A DNA stretch of 64,000 bases from Pseudomonas sp. StFLB209 (GCF_000829415.1 NZ_AP014637.1:5907001-5971000); one strand, 5' to 3'. Counted from the stretch's first letter, positions 9,719 through 18,723 are shown. Notes: generated by a model from the sequence alone, not told the origin. Translations and numbers: made by a program.

Positions 9719-9774
9719 GAACGACGCCGGGCCGCGCAGGTCTGAATCTTCAGACAGACGGGCCTCCGTCGTTC
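9719..9774. promoter_or_regulatory. Large GC-rich dyad between pncA and the FNT channel gene
   Basis: Outer arms GAACGACG (9719-9726) and CGTCGTTC (9767-9774) enclose an inner perfect dyad GTCTGAA-TC-TTCAGAC (9740-9755). In RNA this would form a branched stem ending about 19 bases before the FNT start codon. It could be a terminator-like structure for pncA, without a T-run, or a leader structure of the channel gene. Confidence 0.4.
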
Positions 9775-9793
9775 CCCCATGAAGGTATCTGGT

Positions 9794-10690
9794 ATGCAAG
9801 AACAAGCAGACGGCAAGACTCCCGGCCTGTCAGCCGAAGAACAGCGCGAGATCGACGAGAAGCTGCCACCGCGGGCAGCGGTGTTGCATGAAACCATCCG
9901 CATCCAGGGCGACCATGAGCTGGAGCGCAGTGTCGCAGCGTTGTGGTGGTCGGCGCTGGCCGCCGGGCTGACCATGGGCCTGTCGCTGATGGCCATGGGG
10001 CTGTTCCGCTCGCGGCTGGGGCCCGGCGATGAAAGCCACGTAATCGCCAGCCTGGGCTATTCGGCAGGCTTTCTGGCGGTGATCCTGGCCCGCCAGCAGT
10101 TGTTCACCGAGAACACCCTGACGGCCGTGCTGCCAGTGATGAGCAAGCTGACCCTGGGCAATTTCGGCCGATTGCTACGCCTGTGGGGTGTGGTGCTCGC
10201 CGGTAACCTGGCCGGCACCCTGCTGGTGGCCTGGGTGATGCTGCGCCTGCCGATCTTCGATACCCAGACCGACCTGGCGTTTCTGGAAATCGGCCGCAAA
10301 GTGATGGAAAACGACGCGACCAAGATGCTCGCCAAAGGCATCGTCTCGGGCTGGATGATCGCCACCATGGTGTGGATGATCGCCGGCATGGAAAACGCCA
10401 GGATCGCCATTATCGTGGTGATCACCTACCTGATGGCGCTGGGTGACTTCACCCACATCGTGGTCGGCTCACTGGAGGTGTCTTACCTGGTGTTTGCCGG
10501 CGAGGTGAGCTGGGGCGATTTCTGGCTGGTGTTTGCAGCCCCCACCCTGGCCGGCAATATCATCGGCGGCAGCTTTATCTTCGGCCTGCTCAGCCATGCA
10601 CAGATTCGCAGCGAGAACGACATGACCGCCAAGCGCGAGCGCGACAAACGCAAGCTGCTGGAGGAGTTGCGGCGCAGCCGCCAGGACTGA
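9794..10690 (+). CDS. Formate/nitrite transporter (FNT) family protein, YfdC-like
   Basis: A 298-residue FNT-family membrane channel with six hydrophobic segments between about residues 50 and 275, a hydrophilic N-terminal tail (EEQREIDEKLPPRAAVLHETI) and a charged C-terminal tail (KRERDKRKLLEELRRSRQD). Signature pieces are ARQQLFTENTLTAVLP, NLAGTLLVAWVM and GDFTHIVVGSLEVSY. The long cytoplasmic tails and the motif variants resemble the YfdC branch rather than FocA or NirC, so the transported anion is uncertain. The ATG at 9794 was chosen because GAAGG lies 8 bases upstream; the ATG at 9779 has no ribosome-binding site. Confidence 0.85.
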   Translation: MQEQADGKTPGLSAEEQREIDEKLPPRAAVLHETIRIQGDHELERSVAALWWSALAAGLTMGLSLMAMGLFRSRLGPGDESHVIASLGYSAGFLAVILARQQLFTENTLTAVLPVMSKLTLGNFGRLLRLWGVVLAGNLAGTLLVAWVMLRLPIFDTQTDLAFLEIGRKVMENDATKMLAKGIVSGWMIATMVWMIAGMENARIAIIVVITYLMALGDFTHIVVGSLEVSYLVFAGEVSWGDFWLVFAAPTLAGNIIGGSFIFGLLSHAQIRSENDMTAKRERDKRKLLEELRRSRQD

Positions 10691-10795
10691 TTGCGCCAGA
10701 CAGCCGGGCAAATGCGAACATGAATCTTTCTTTCAGGAAATTTTCAGGTTCCAACAGGCAAGATACGATTTTGTCCCACACCGCAGGCAGGCAAG

Positions 10796-11479
10796 ATGAC
10801 CCGAATCCTGGCAATCGAAGATGACGCCGTCACCGCAAGGGAGATCGTCGCGGAACTCAGCAGTCACGGGCTGGATGTGGACTGGGTAGACAACGGGCGT
10901 GACGGTCTGGACAAGGCCGTCAGTGGCGATTACGACCTGATTACCCTGGACCGCATGTTGCCGCAGGTCGACGGGCTGACCATCGTCACCCGCCTGCGCG
11001 CCCAGGGCATCAGCACGCCGATCCTGATGATCAGCGCGCTGTCAGACGTCGATGAGCGGGTTCGTGGCCTGCGCGCCGGGGGCGACGACTATCTGTCCAA
11101 GCCCTTTGCCTCCGACGAGATGGCCGCCCGGGTCGAGGTGCTGCTGCGCCGTAACAGCCCGGCCAGCGAGCAGAAAAGCCAGTTGCTGGTCGGTGACCTG
11201 GAACTGGACCTGATGACCCGCGAGGCGCGCCGTGGCGAGCGGACCCTGACCCTGCTGCCCACCGAGTACAAGCTGCTGGAATTTCTGATGCGCAACCATG
11301 GCCAGGTCATCACCCGGATGATGATCTTCCAGGAGGTCTGGGGCTATCACTTCGACCCTGGCACCAACCTGATCGACGTCCATATTGGCCGCCTGCGCAA
11401 GAAAATCGACCCACCGGGCAGTGCGCCGCTGATCCGTACCGTAAGGGGCACGGGGTATGTCATTAGCGAACCTGCCTAA
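10796..11479 (+). CDS. OmpR/PhoB-family response regulator
   Basis: A 227-residue two-domain regulator. The receiver domain (1-120) has the acidic pocket at D9/D10, the phospho-acceptor D52 in LITLDRMLP, the switch residue in MISALSD and the conserved Lys in YLSKPF. The C-terminal winged helix (about 130-225) ends DVHIGRLRKKIDPPGSAPLIRTVRGTGY. It overlaps the histidine kinase gene by 23 bases, so the pair is cotranscribed and translationally coupled. Closest in type to the CusR/QseB/TctD class. The target genes are not evident; the MFS transporter downstream is a candidate. Confidence 0.93.
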   Translation: MTRILAIEDDAVTAREIVAELSSHGLDVDWVDNGRDGLDKAVSGDYDLITLDRMLPQVDGLTIVTRLRAQGISTPILMISALSDVDERVRGLRAGGDDYLSKPFASDEMAARVEVLLRRNSPASEQKSQLLVGDLELDLMTREARRGERTLTLLPTEYKLLEFLMRNHGQVITRMMIFQEVWGYHFDPGTNLIDVHIGRLRKKIDPPGSAPLIRTVRGTGYVISEPA

Positions 11480-12842
11480 GGGCTGGCGTTCCTCCAGCAG
11501 CCGTCTGCTGGCGCTCTACAGCACCCTGTTCGTGGCCTGGGGCAGCATCTTGCTGGGGGTCCTGTATTGGGAGGTCAAAGGTTATCTGGACCAGATGGCC
11601 CGCCACTCACTGATGCAGCGCCAGCAGCTGTTCGCCCGCTTCGAAGGCCAGGACCTGGTCGAAGCGCTGGTGGCGAGCATGGCCTTCGACAAACCCGCCG
11701 TGGATGCCTTCGGCCTGTTCGACGCCCGTCTGCGCCCGCTGTTCGGGCCGATCCGGCAGATCCCCGGCAACCTGCCGCTGGACGGCCAGATTCATGAACT
11801 GGGCAGTTGCATCGTCTCCACCGACCCGAACCTGCCGCGCAGCAGTTGCGCCGCGGTAGCGACTCGCACCCGCGCTGGCAACTGGCTGATCATCGTGCGC
11901 GACAATGGCTCGCTGTTCGCCGTCTCCAACCTGATTCTGCATGCGCTGCTATGGGGCATGTCGCTGACCATCATTCCCGGCGTGGCCGGCTGGTACTTGT
12001 TGCGCCGCCGGCCTCTGCGGCGCATCCATGCCTTGCGTGCCAGTGCCGAGGCGATTGTCAGTGGCGACATGAGCAAGCGCCTGCCGGTTTCGGTGCGCCG
12101 TGACGAGCTGGACATGCTGGCGTTGATCGTCAATGACATGCTCGGCCAGATCGAGCGGCTGATGAACGAGGTCAAGGGCGTATGCGACAACATTGCCCAT
12201 GACTTGCGCACCCCGTTGACCCGCCTGCGCGCCCGCCTGTACCGCATCCAGCAGCAAGCCCCGGACTCGCCGCACAGCCCGGAAATTGCCCAGGTGATCG
12301 CCGAAGCCGATGGCCTGATGGCGCGCTTTCGCGGGCTGTTGCGCATTTCCGAACTGCAGGACCAGCGCCGCCGCTCGGGCTTTCTGGAACTCGACCCGCA
12401 CGCCTTGCTGCAGGAGTTGCACGACTTTTATCTGCCGCTGGCCGAGGAAGGCGACATCACCTTGCTGCTGGACGTCGACAGCCCGGTGCCGAGCATCACT
12501 GGCGACCGCGCCCTGCTGTTCGAGGCGCTGGCCAACCTGCTCGACAACGCGATCAAGTTCACCCCCGCCGGCGGTACGGTGCTGCTGCAGGCCAGCGCCT
12601 GGCAAGGCCAGTTGCGTATTGAGGTGCAAGACTCCGGCCCCGGCATTCCCGAAGCCGAGCGTCAGGCGGTGTTCCAGCGCTTTCATCGCAGCGAACACGA
12701 CAACCCGCAAGGCTTCGGCCTGGGACTGTCGCTGGTGGCCGCGATTGTCGAGCTGCATGGCTTTACTTTGCGCATCGACAGCAGCCGCTATGGCGGCGCA
12801 CGGCTGACGCTCGATTGTGCCGCCGACACTTCAGCGGCCTGA
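11457..12842 (+). CDS. Sensor histidine kinase
   Basis: A 461-residue inner-membrane kinase with TM segments near residues 15-38 and 156-183 and a periplasmic sensor loop of about 115 residues between them, containing two cysteines (CIVST and SSCAAV). A HAMP region (about 184-236) follows, then the H-box with the phospho-acceptor H248 in NIAHDLRTPLTRLRARL. The ATPase domain has its N-box (ANLLDNAIKFTPAG), G1 (VQDSGPGIP) and G2 (GFGLGLSLVAAIVELHG). Its start lies inside the 3' end of the response regulator gene. The ligand is unknown; the loop shows no recognised sensory fold by eye. Confidence 0.93.
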   Translation: MSLANLPKGWRSSSSRLLALYSTLFVAWGSILLGVLYWEVKGYLDQMARHSLMQRQQLFARFEGQDLVEALVASMAFDKPAVDAFGLFDARLRPLFGPIRQIPGNLPLDGQIHELGSCIVSTDPNLPRSSCAAVATRTRAGNWLIIVRDNGSLFAVSNLILHALLWGMSLTIIPGVAGWYLLRRRPLRRIHALRASAEAIVSGDMSKRLPVSVRRDELDMLALIVNDMLGQIERLMNEVKGVCDNIAHDLRTPLTRLRARLYRIQQQAPDSPHSPEIAQVIAEADGLMARFRGLLRISELQDQRRRSGFLELDPHALLQELHDFYLPLAEEGDITLLLDVDSPVPSITGDRALLFEALANLLDNAIKFTPAGGTVLLQASAWQGQLRIEVQDSGPGIPEAERQAVFQRFHRSEHDNPQGFGLGLSLVAAIVELHGFTLRIDSSRYGGARLTLDCAADTSAA

Positions 12843-12955
12843 GCGGCGCATCATCAGTGACAGAAATATTCAGTATCAATTCAGTGTGGGTTCTGGCTGT
12901 CGGTGAATGCCTTTAACCTGCTGGCTATCTTCCTCAAGCCTGCCTGCGAGCCTTT

Positions 12956-14158
12956 ATGAGCCTTCCCGCCACGCCTGTTGCCATGACCCGCGCTCTGGTG
13001 CTGCTGTTCGCTTTCTGCTGTGGCGCCATCGTCGCCAATATCTACTATGCCCAGCCGATCATCGGCCTGATTGCCCCGGACCTCGGGCTTTCAGAAACCC
13101 TGGCCAGCCTGATCGTATCGCTGACCCAGATCGGCTATGCCCTGGGCCTGTTGTTTCTGGTGCCACTGGGTGACCTGCTGGAAAACCGCCGACTCATGAT
13201 CGCCACCGCCGTACTGGCGGTGCTGAGCCTGATCGGCGCGGCCGTGGTGGAGCAGCCCAACCTGTTCCTGCTGCTGTCGCTGTTGATCGGTTTCAGTTCG
13301 GTGTCGGTGCAAATCCTGATTCCGCTGGCGGCGCACCTGGCCCCGGAAGAATCCCGTGGCCGGGTGGTCGGCGGGATCATGGGCGGCTTGCTGCTGGGTA
13401 TTCTGCTGGCCCGGCCGTTGTCGAGCCTGATCGCTGACCACTTCGGCTGGCGCGCGGTGTTTGCCATGGCGGCGCTGATCATGCTGCTGATCTGTGTGGT
13501 GCTGGCGACCACCATGCCCAAGCGGGTCCCGGCACATCGCGCCTCTTACGGACAACTGCTGGGCTCGTTGTGGAGCCTGTTGCGTGAACAACCGGTACTG
13601 CGCCAGCGGGCGTTTTATCAAGCCTGCATGTTCGCCACCTTCAGCCTGTTCTGGACCGCCGTACCGCTGGAACTGGCGCGCAATCATGGGCTGTCGCAAA
13701 GCCAGATCGCCCTGTTTGCCCTGGCCGGGGCGATCGGAGCCATTGCGGCGCCGATCAGCGGACGCCTGGCCGATGCCGGATACACCCGCCCGGCAAGCCT
13801 GTTTGCCTTGCTGCTGGCGGCAATCTGTTTCCTGCCGGGGCTGAGCGATGCCGGTGCCGGGGTCATTGGCCTGGCGCTGACCGGGGTGGTACTGGACTTC
13901 TGCGTCCAGGTGAACATGGTGCTTGGCCAGCGCGCCGTGTACGCACTGGATGCCGCCAGCCGTGGGCGCCTGAATGCGCTGTACATGACCAGCATCTTCA
14001 TCGGCGGCGCAGTCGGCTCGGCGGTGGCCAGCCTGTTGTTCGATCGGGGCGGCTGGCACGCGATCATCCTGGTCGGCACCGCCTTGCCGCTGCTGGCCTT
14101 GCTGGTGTTTCTCAAGGACGCCCACGCCGCACGCCGGGCGTCTGGCCAGACGGCCTGA
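12956..14158 (+). CDS. MFS transporter (drug/arabinose-efflux type)
   Basis: A 400-residue major-facilitator permease with twelve predicted TM segments. The N-terminal signature IVANIYYAQPIIGLIAPDLGLSE is typical of the YgaY/YdhP-like group of MFS exporters. The loop 2-3 signature reads PLGDLLENRRLMI, and EESRGRVVGGIMGGLLLGILLARPLSS follows at TM5. Export of small molecules or drugs at the expense of the proton gradient is the general role; the substrate is unknown. A shorter form from the ATG at 12983 is possible. It follows the two-component genes by about 110 bases in the same direction. Confidence 0.85.
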   Translation: MSLPATPVAMTRALVLLFAFCCGAIVANIYYAQPIIGLIAPDLGLSETLASLIVSLTQIGYALGLLFLVPLGDLLENRRLMIATAVLAVLSLIGAAVVEQPNLFLLLSLLIGFSSVSVQILIPLAAHLAPEESRGRVVGGIMGGLLLGILLARPLSSLIADHFGWRAVFAMAALIMLLICVVLATTMPKRVPAHRASYGQLLGSLWSLLREQPVLRQRAFYQACMFATFSLFWTAVPLELARNHGLSQSQIALFALAGAIGAIAAPISGRLADAGYTRPASLFALLLAAICFLPGLSDAGAGVIGLALTGVVLDFCVQVNMVLGQRAVYALDAASRGRLNALYMTSIFIGGAVGSAVASLLFDRGGWHAIILVGTALPLLALLVFLKDAHAARRASGQTA

Positions 14159-14163
14159 TGATC

Positions 14164-14189
14164 AGCCGCCGGTTCAGAACCCGGCGGCT
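14164..14189. terminator. Stem-loop at the convergent MFS/hpxW boundary
   Basis: AGCCGCCGG at 14164-14172 pairs with CCGGCGGCT at 14181-14189 across an 8-base loop, overlapping the hpxW stop codon. It lies just downstream of the MFS stop, so it could terminate transcripts from both sides, but it lacks a strong T-run. Confidence 0.45.
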
Positions 14190-15775
14190 GCGCCGTTACC
14201 GCGCGGGTCATAGGCCCCTTCGAACGTGCCGTTGGGCAACTGCACCGCAGCCCCGGCGTGGCCCATGGTCTCACTGAACGCCTCCAGCACTTCGACGTCA
14301 TGGCCCAGAGCGGCCAGTTGCTCAACCCGTTGCGGGTCGAAGCGTGATTCCAGCTTGAGCGACACGCTGCTGTCGCCCCAGGTGCGCCCCAGCAGCCAGC
14401 GCGGGGCGCTGACGGCCTGCTGCAATGGCTGATTGAACACGGCATAACGAGTGAAGACGGCAGCCTGGGTCTGCGGCTGGCCATCACCGCCCATGGTGCC
14501 GTACACCATGCTGCGACCATCATGCAGCCGGGCGGCGGCCGGGTTGAGGGTGTGGAACGGCTGCTTGCCCGGTTGCAGCGCCAGCAAATGCTCAGGGTCA
14601 AGACTGAACGAAGCGCCGCGGTTCTGCCAGACCAGCCCGCTGTCGCTGAGCACCACGCCGCTGCCGAACTCGTGGTAGATGCTCTGGATAAACGACACCG
14701 CCAGACCATCGCTGTCGATCACGCCCATCCACACCGTATCACCCGGCCCCTTGTCTTCGCCCCAACGCTGCGCCTGCCGGGGGTCAATCAGCGCGGCTTG
14801 CTCACGAAGAAAGTCGGGGGCCAGAAATGCCTGGGGATCGACCTTCATGTGCGCCGGGTCAGTGATATAGGCATCGCGCACCTTGAAGGCCAGTTTGGTG
14901 GCCTCGACCAACGTGTGCACGTAAGCCGCCGAGTCGACGGCGGTGTCTGCCAAGCCGGCCTGTTCAGCAATCCCCAGAATCAGCTGCGACACCACGCCCT
15001 GGGTCGGTGGCGGCAGGTTGTACACCGTGCCGCTGCCATGCTCCAGGGCCAGCGGCTTGACCCGTTTGGCCCGATAGGCCGCCAGATCAGCACGGGTGAC
15101 CGGCGCACCGAGCTGTTGCAGGTCGGCGGCGATGCTGTCGCCCAGGCTGCCACGATAAAAATCATCCAGGCCGCAATCACTCAAGCGTTGCAGGGTTTGC
15201 GCCAGGCGTGGCTGGCGAAACAGACTGCCCGCCTCCGGGACCCGGTAGCGGCCTTCGCTGTGGCACAGGTAGGTGTCGGCGAACCCCGGAATATCCTGCA
15301 GTTGCGCAAGCTTGGCGGCGGTGGCGGCATGCTGCGAACGGGTCACCGGGATACCGGCACTGGCGTAATGGATGGCATCGGCCAGCAGCGCCGGCAGCGG
15401 CGTGCTGCCGCCCAGCCCGGCACTGACCGCCAACGCCTCCTGCCAGCCGCCGACCGTCCCGGCGACGGTCAATGCGGCAGCGGCGCCACGCAGCGGGATA
15501 CTCGCTTGGCCACGGTAGCGCTCCAGGGTCGCCAGGCTGCCGGCCGGGCCGCTGGCATCGATGGCCAGCGGTTCGCCGTGTTTCGGCACGATGAGCCAGA
15601 AGCCATCGCCGCCAAGGCCGTTCATGTGCGGGTACACCACCGCGATGGTGGCGGCAGCGGCCACCATCGCTTCGATGGCGTTGCCGCCGCTACGCAGAAT
15701 GGCCAGCGCCGATTGCGCGGCCAGGCTATGAGGTGCCACGGCAATGCCCCGGGCGGCCAGTGTGGTGTTGAGCAT
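14174..15775 (-). CDS. hpxW: Oxamate amidohydrolase HpxW (gamma-glutamyltranspeptidase-like)
   Basis: A 533-residue Ntn-hydrolase of the gamma-glutamyltranspeptidase superfamily. The N-terminal part has GGNAIEAMVAAAATIAVVYPHMNGLGGDGF. The self-processing Thr is T347 in KGPGDTVWMGVIDSDG, which becomes the N-terminal nucleophile after cleavage into two subunits. There is no signal peptide at the start chosen (MLNTTLAARGIAVAPH), unlike periplasmic GGT, which fits a cytoplasmic catabolic enzyme. In Klebsiella the family member HpxW hydrolyses oxamate to oxalate and ammonia at the end of allantoate/oxalurate use. It is the last gene of the hpxX-hpxY-hpxZ-hpxW operon here, which strongly supports that role. 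Confidence 0.88.
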   Translation of the reverse strand: MLNTTLAARGIAVAPHSLAAQSALAILRSGGNAIEAMVAAAATIAVVYPHMNGLGGDGFWLIVPKHGEPLAIDASGPAGSLATLERYRGQASIPLRGAAAALTVAGTVGGWQEALAVSAGLGGSTPLPALLADAIHYASAGIPVTRSQHAATAAKLAQLQDIPGFADTYLCHSEGRYRVPEAGSLFRQPRLAQTLQRLSDCGLDDFYRGSLGDSIAADLQQLGAPVTRADLAAYRAKRVKPLALEHGSGTVYNLPPPTQGVVSQLILGIAEQAGLADTAVDSAAYVHTLVEATKLAFKVRDAYITDPAHMKVDPQAFLAPDFLREQAALIDPRQAQRWGEDKGPGDTVWMGVIDSDGLAVSFIQSIYHEFGSGVVLSDSGLVWQNRGASFSLDPEHLLALQPGKQPFHTLNPAAARLHDGRSMVYGTMGGDGQPQTQAAVFTRYAVFNQPLQQAVSAPRWLLGRTWGDSSVSLKLESRFDPQRVEQLAALGHDVEVLEAFSETMGHAGAAVQLPNGTFEGAYDPRGNGAAAGF

Positions 15776-15825
15776 GATTTCTACCAAAGAAGCTTGCGAC
15801 CAAAGAAACGTACGACCAAGCAGGT

Positions 15826-16209
15826 TTACGACATCAGGCTGACGTGCGCAGCGACGATCCGCCACTGCCCGTCCAGGCGTACCCAGCTCTGCTGCTGGCG
15901 ACCGATGCGCTCGCTGCCGTCGCGGGTGAACTCGGTACTGCACACAGCAAAATCCTCGCCATAGCAGCTGATCACCGTATTGCGCAGGGTGCGTTGCAGC
16001 CCGGCCGACGGGCGCGCCGCACGAAAGGCGCGGATCGCTTCGATGCCATACAGGTTCTCCCCGGCGCCAAGCCGTACGGTGCGCGGGTCATGCCAAAACA
16101 GCTCATCGAGCACCTGAGTGTCATTGCTGACCAGCGCCTGCTCGTAGCGCTCAAACGCAGCGCGTACCTCGGCCAGCACCTCAGGGCGATCAATCGATTG
16201 CGGGTTCAT
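15826..16209 (-). CDS. hpxZ: Oxalurate catabolism protein HpxZ (AtzH-like, DUF3225)
   Basis: A 127-residue SnoaL/NTF2-like small protein. FERYEQALVSNDTQVLDELFW, the DPRTVRLGAGENLYGIEAIRAFR segment and GRQQQSWVRLDGQWRIVAAHVS match the DUF3225/AtzH family. AtzH relatives sit beside AtzE/AtzG amidases and act on 1-carboxybiuret-type intermediates in cyanuric acid breakdown. HpxZ is the counterpart in purine-derived oxalurate use; its reaction is not known to me with certainty. Its ATG overlaps the hpxY stop by four bases, so translation is coupled. Confidence 0.85.
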   Translation of the reverse strand: MNPQSIDRPEVLAEVRAAFERYEQALVSNDTQVLDELFWHDPRTVRLGAGENLYGIEAIRAFRAARPSAGLQRTLRNTVISCYGEDFAVCSTEFTRDGSERIGRQQQSWVRLDGQWRIVAAHVSLMS

Positions 16210-17603
16210 TGCACGGCTCCCGGCACAGCGGCCTCAGTGATGCCCAACTGCTCCAGCCGACGCGCAGCACGCAGGCAGGCCTGTTCGTTGAACGGCGCGG
16301 CGATCAGCTGAACGCCGATCGGCAACCCATTGGCGGCGCGCAGCGGCACGCTGACCACCGGCAGGCCAAGGAAAGAGATCGGCTGGGCGAGCATGCCCAT
16401 GCTGGCGCGAATCGGCAGATCAGTGCCATTGATACGCATGGTCTGCTGGCCAATGGTCGTGGCGCTGGTCGGCGTGGCCGGTGCAATCAGCACATCGACG
16501 CCGGCGAACAGCGGCAACACCTGCTGCTGGAAATGCCGACGAAAGCGCTGCGCCTGCACATACCAGGCAGCCGGAATCATCGCCCCGGCCAGCAGCCGTT
16601 CACGAGACAGCGGCTCGAAGGCGTCAGGCACACGGCGCAGGGTTGGCAGGTAACTGTTGCCGCCCTCTGAGGCGCTGATGATGAAGGCAGCGGTGCGCGC
16701 CAGTTCGGCTTCAGCCAGCGTGATTTGCTGTTGCGCGTTCAACCCCTTGGCGACGCGCGCCACGGCATCACGTGCCGAATCATCGCACCATTGCTGGAAA
16801 TAACCGCCCAGTACGGCGCAACGCAAACCGTCGCTGTCCTGCTCCAATCGGGGCATGACCGGTTGCAGATCCTGCGCCGCCTGAAAGCCGTCCGCCGGGT
16901 CATGACCCAGCAAGGCGTCATAGACTTCGGTCAGGTCGCTGACCCGCCGCGCCAGCGGGCCAATGTGATCGAGGCTGCCGACAAACGGGTGAGTACCGCT
17001 GCGTGACAGCCGGCCAAAGGTCGGCTTCATGCCAAACACGCCGCACAGCGAAGCCGGTACACGGATCGAGCCATTGGTATCGCTACCCAACGAAAAATGC
17101 ACCAGCCCGGCCGCAACCGCTGCCGCCGAGCCGCCCGATGAGCCGCCAGCAATACGGGTCAGGTCATGGGGGTTGCAGGTGGCACCAAAATGGCTGTTTT
17201 CGGTCGTAAAGCCATAGGCATAGGCGTCCATGTTGAGCATGCCCGACAACAGCGCGCCGCTGCCGGCCAGTTGCCGCACTGCCCAGGCATCCTGGGCCGC
17301 AGGCGCGCGGTCCTTGAAAATCTGTGCGCCGGCCAGGGTCGGGAAACCCGCCACATCGAACAGGTTCTTCACCGCATAGGGCACAGCCGCCAACGCGGGC
17401 AAGGCCTCACCCTGCTGGCGACGCCGATCGAGGGCCTGGGCCTCTTCGCACATGCGCTGGTGAGTGATCCGGGTCCAGGCGTTGATTGCCCGATTGCGCT
17501 GTTCGATTGCGCCCAGGCTGTGCTCGGCGATTTCAGCGGCGCTGAACTCTCCGGCGGCCAGTGCCGACTTCAATTGGCTGATGCTCAGCGTGTCGAGATT
17601 CAT
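16206..17603 (-). CDS. hpxY: AtzE-family amidohydrolase HpxY
   Basis: A 465-residue amidase-signature enzyme with the Ser-cisSer-Lys triad: K79 in AVPYAVKNLFDV, S155 in IAGGSSGGSAAAVAAG and S179 in GSDTNGSIRVPASLCG. It closely resembles AtzE, the 1-carboxybiuret hydrolase, which requires the small partner AtzG. The small gene immediately upstream (hpxX) is that AtzG-like partner. The enzyme probably hydrolyses a carbamoyl/ureido compound in oxalurate breakdown; the exact substrate is inferred. The ATG overlaps the hpxX stop (ATGA), as expected for stoichiometric partners. Confidence 0.87.
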   Translation of the reverse strand: MNLDTLSISQLKSALAAGEFSAAEIAEHSLGAIEQRNRAINAWTRITHQRMCEEAQALDRRRQQGEALPALAAVPYAVKNLFDVAGFPTLAGAQIFKDRAPAAQDAWAVRQLAGSGALLSGMLNMDAYAYGFTTENSHFGATCNPHDLTRIAGGSSGGSAAAVAAGLVHFSLGSDTNGSIRVPASLCGVFGMKPTFGRLSRSGTHPFVGSLDHIGPLARRVSDLTEVYDALLGHDPADGFQAAQDLQPVMPRLEQDSDGLRCAVLGGYFQQWCDDSARDAVARVAKGLNAQQQITLAEAELARTAAFIISASEGGNSYLPTLRRVPDAFEPLSRERLLAGAMIPAAWYVQAQRFRRHFQQQVLPLFAGVDVLIAPATPTSATTIGQQTMRINGTDLPIRASMGMLAQPISFLGLPVVSVPLRAANGLPIGVQLIAAPFNEQACLRAARRLEQLGITEAAVPGAVQ

Positions 17604-17788
17604 GCCTTGTAGACTCCCGCCACTTCCAGCCGGTCATCCAGCGGGTAATCCATCAGTGGCGCGGCCATGGCTGCGATGCGGCTGAACTGCAACAGCAGTT
17701 CCTGACGTCGGGCGTCGTCCAGTTCCAGGCCCAGGACCTGTTCCATCTGCGCAATGTAGGCTGCCCAGTCGGGCGGGACCTGTGTCAT
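17600..17788 (-). CDS. hpxX: HpxX, AtzG-like small partner subunit (DUF4089)
   Basis: A 62-residue protein (MTQVPPDWAAYIAQMEQVLG...VYKA) matching DUF4089/AtzG, small helical proteins that wrap around and stabilise AtzE-type amidases. A GAGGAGT ribosome-binding site precedes the ATG at 17788. It is the first gene of the minus-strand operon hpxX-hpxY-hpxZ-hpxW and is divergent from the RpiR regulator gene. Confidence 0.85.
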   Translation of the reverse strand: MTQVPPDWAAYIAQMEQVLGLELDDARRQELLLQFSRIAAMAAPLMDYPLDDRLEVAGVYKA

Positions 17789-17812
17789 GGTGAACTCCTC
17801 TGAACATCGAAG

Positions 17813-17826
17813 CCGGAACATTCCGG
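17813..17826. promoter_or_regulatory. Candidate RpiR/HpxU operator
   Basis: Perfect dyad CCGGAA-CA-TTCCGG in the 68-bp space between divergent hpxX and the RpiR-family gene, 25 bases upstream of the hpxX start. Position and symmetry suggest the binding site of the adjacent regulator; unproven. Confidence 0.5.
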
Positions 17827-17856
17827 TGCCTGCGTGATTGCTATATCATTGGCTCA

Positions 17857-18723
17857 ATGAAACGAAAGTTACAAGGGATTCCCGTGAATCAGTTAGACGA
17901 ACGCCTGCGCAGCCAGTACTCGCACCTCACCCCTCAAGAGCAACGTCTCGCTGATTTCATGCTCGACCATTACGACGACCTGGTCAGCTACAACAGCGCC
18001 GAGCTGGCGCGGCTGACCGGGGTGTCGAAGGCCACCGTCAGCCGTCTGTTCAAGCGCCTGGGCTACGACAAGTACAAGGACATGCGCGACGAACAGCGCA
18101 CCTTGCGGCAGACCGGCATGCCGGTGACCGACAACCGCGACGTGGTGCAGGGCAATACCTTGCTGGCGCGGCACTACAAGCAGGAAATGGCCAACCTGAC
18201 CCAGTGGGTCAATGCGATTGACGGGCCAACCTTCACCGAGGTGGTGCACGCGCTGGGCAGTTGCCGACGGGTATTGATCGTCGGTCTGCGCAATGCTTAT
18301 CCGGCCGCCCTGCACCTGCGCCAGCAACTGCTGCAGATTCGTCCCGGGGTGCAGATACTGCCGCAGACCGGCCAGACCCTGGCCGAGGAACTGGTCGATG
18401 TTGCGGCCGACGATCTGGTGGTGGTGCTAGCTTTCCGTCGGCGGCCACGGATCATTCGTCCGCTGTTGCTGGCATTGCAGGCGCAGCAGGTGCCGACCCT
18501 GGTGATTTGCGAGCCCCAGGCTCAAGCAGTGATTGAACTGGGGCGCTGGCATCTGTGCACGCCACTGGACAGCGTTTCAGCGTTCGATAGCTACGCCGGG
18601 GCCAACAGCCTGATCAACCTGCTGGTCAATGCCGTGCTGCACGAACAGCTGAGCGAAGGCCGCCAGCGCATTCACCAGATCGCCGCGCTGTACGGCGAGC
18701 TGGATGAGCTGGAACAACGCTGA
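17857..18723 (+). CDS. hpxU: RpiR/MurR-family transcriptional regulator (HpxU-like)
   Basis: A 288-residue regulator with an N-terminal RpiR helix-turn-helix (about residues 20-90: LTPQEQRLADFMLDHYDDLVSYNSAELARLTGVSKATVSRLFKRLGY) and a C-terminal SIS sugar-isomerase-like domain (about 130-265). The SIS domain here presumably binds a purine-breakdown intermediate rather than a sugar phosphate. It sits between the two hpx blocks, divergent from hpxXYZW, and is followed by a strong terminator. A GTG 27 bases downstream (VNQLDERLR) could be an alternative start. Family is secure; the hpxU name rests on context. Confidence 0.85.
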   Translation: MKRKLQGIPVNQLDERLRSQYSHLTPQEQRLADFMLDHYDDLVSYNSAELARLTGVSKATVSRLFKRLGYDKYKDMRDEQRTLRQTGMPVTDNRDVVQGNTLLARHYKQEMANLTQWVNAIDGPTFTEVVHALGSCRRVLIVGLRNAYPAALHLRQQLLQIRPGVQILPQTGQTLAEELVDVAADDLVVVLAFRRRPRIIRPLLLALQAQQVPTLVICEPQAQAVIELGRWHLCTPLDSVSAFDSYAGANSLINLLVNAVLHEQLSEGRQRIHQIAALYGELDELEQR

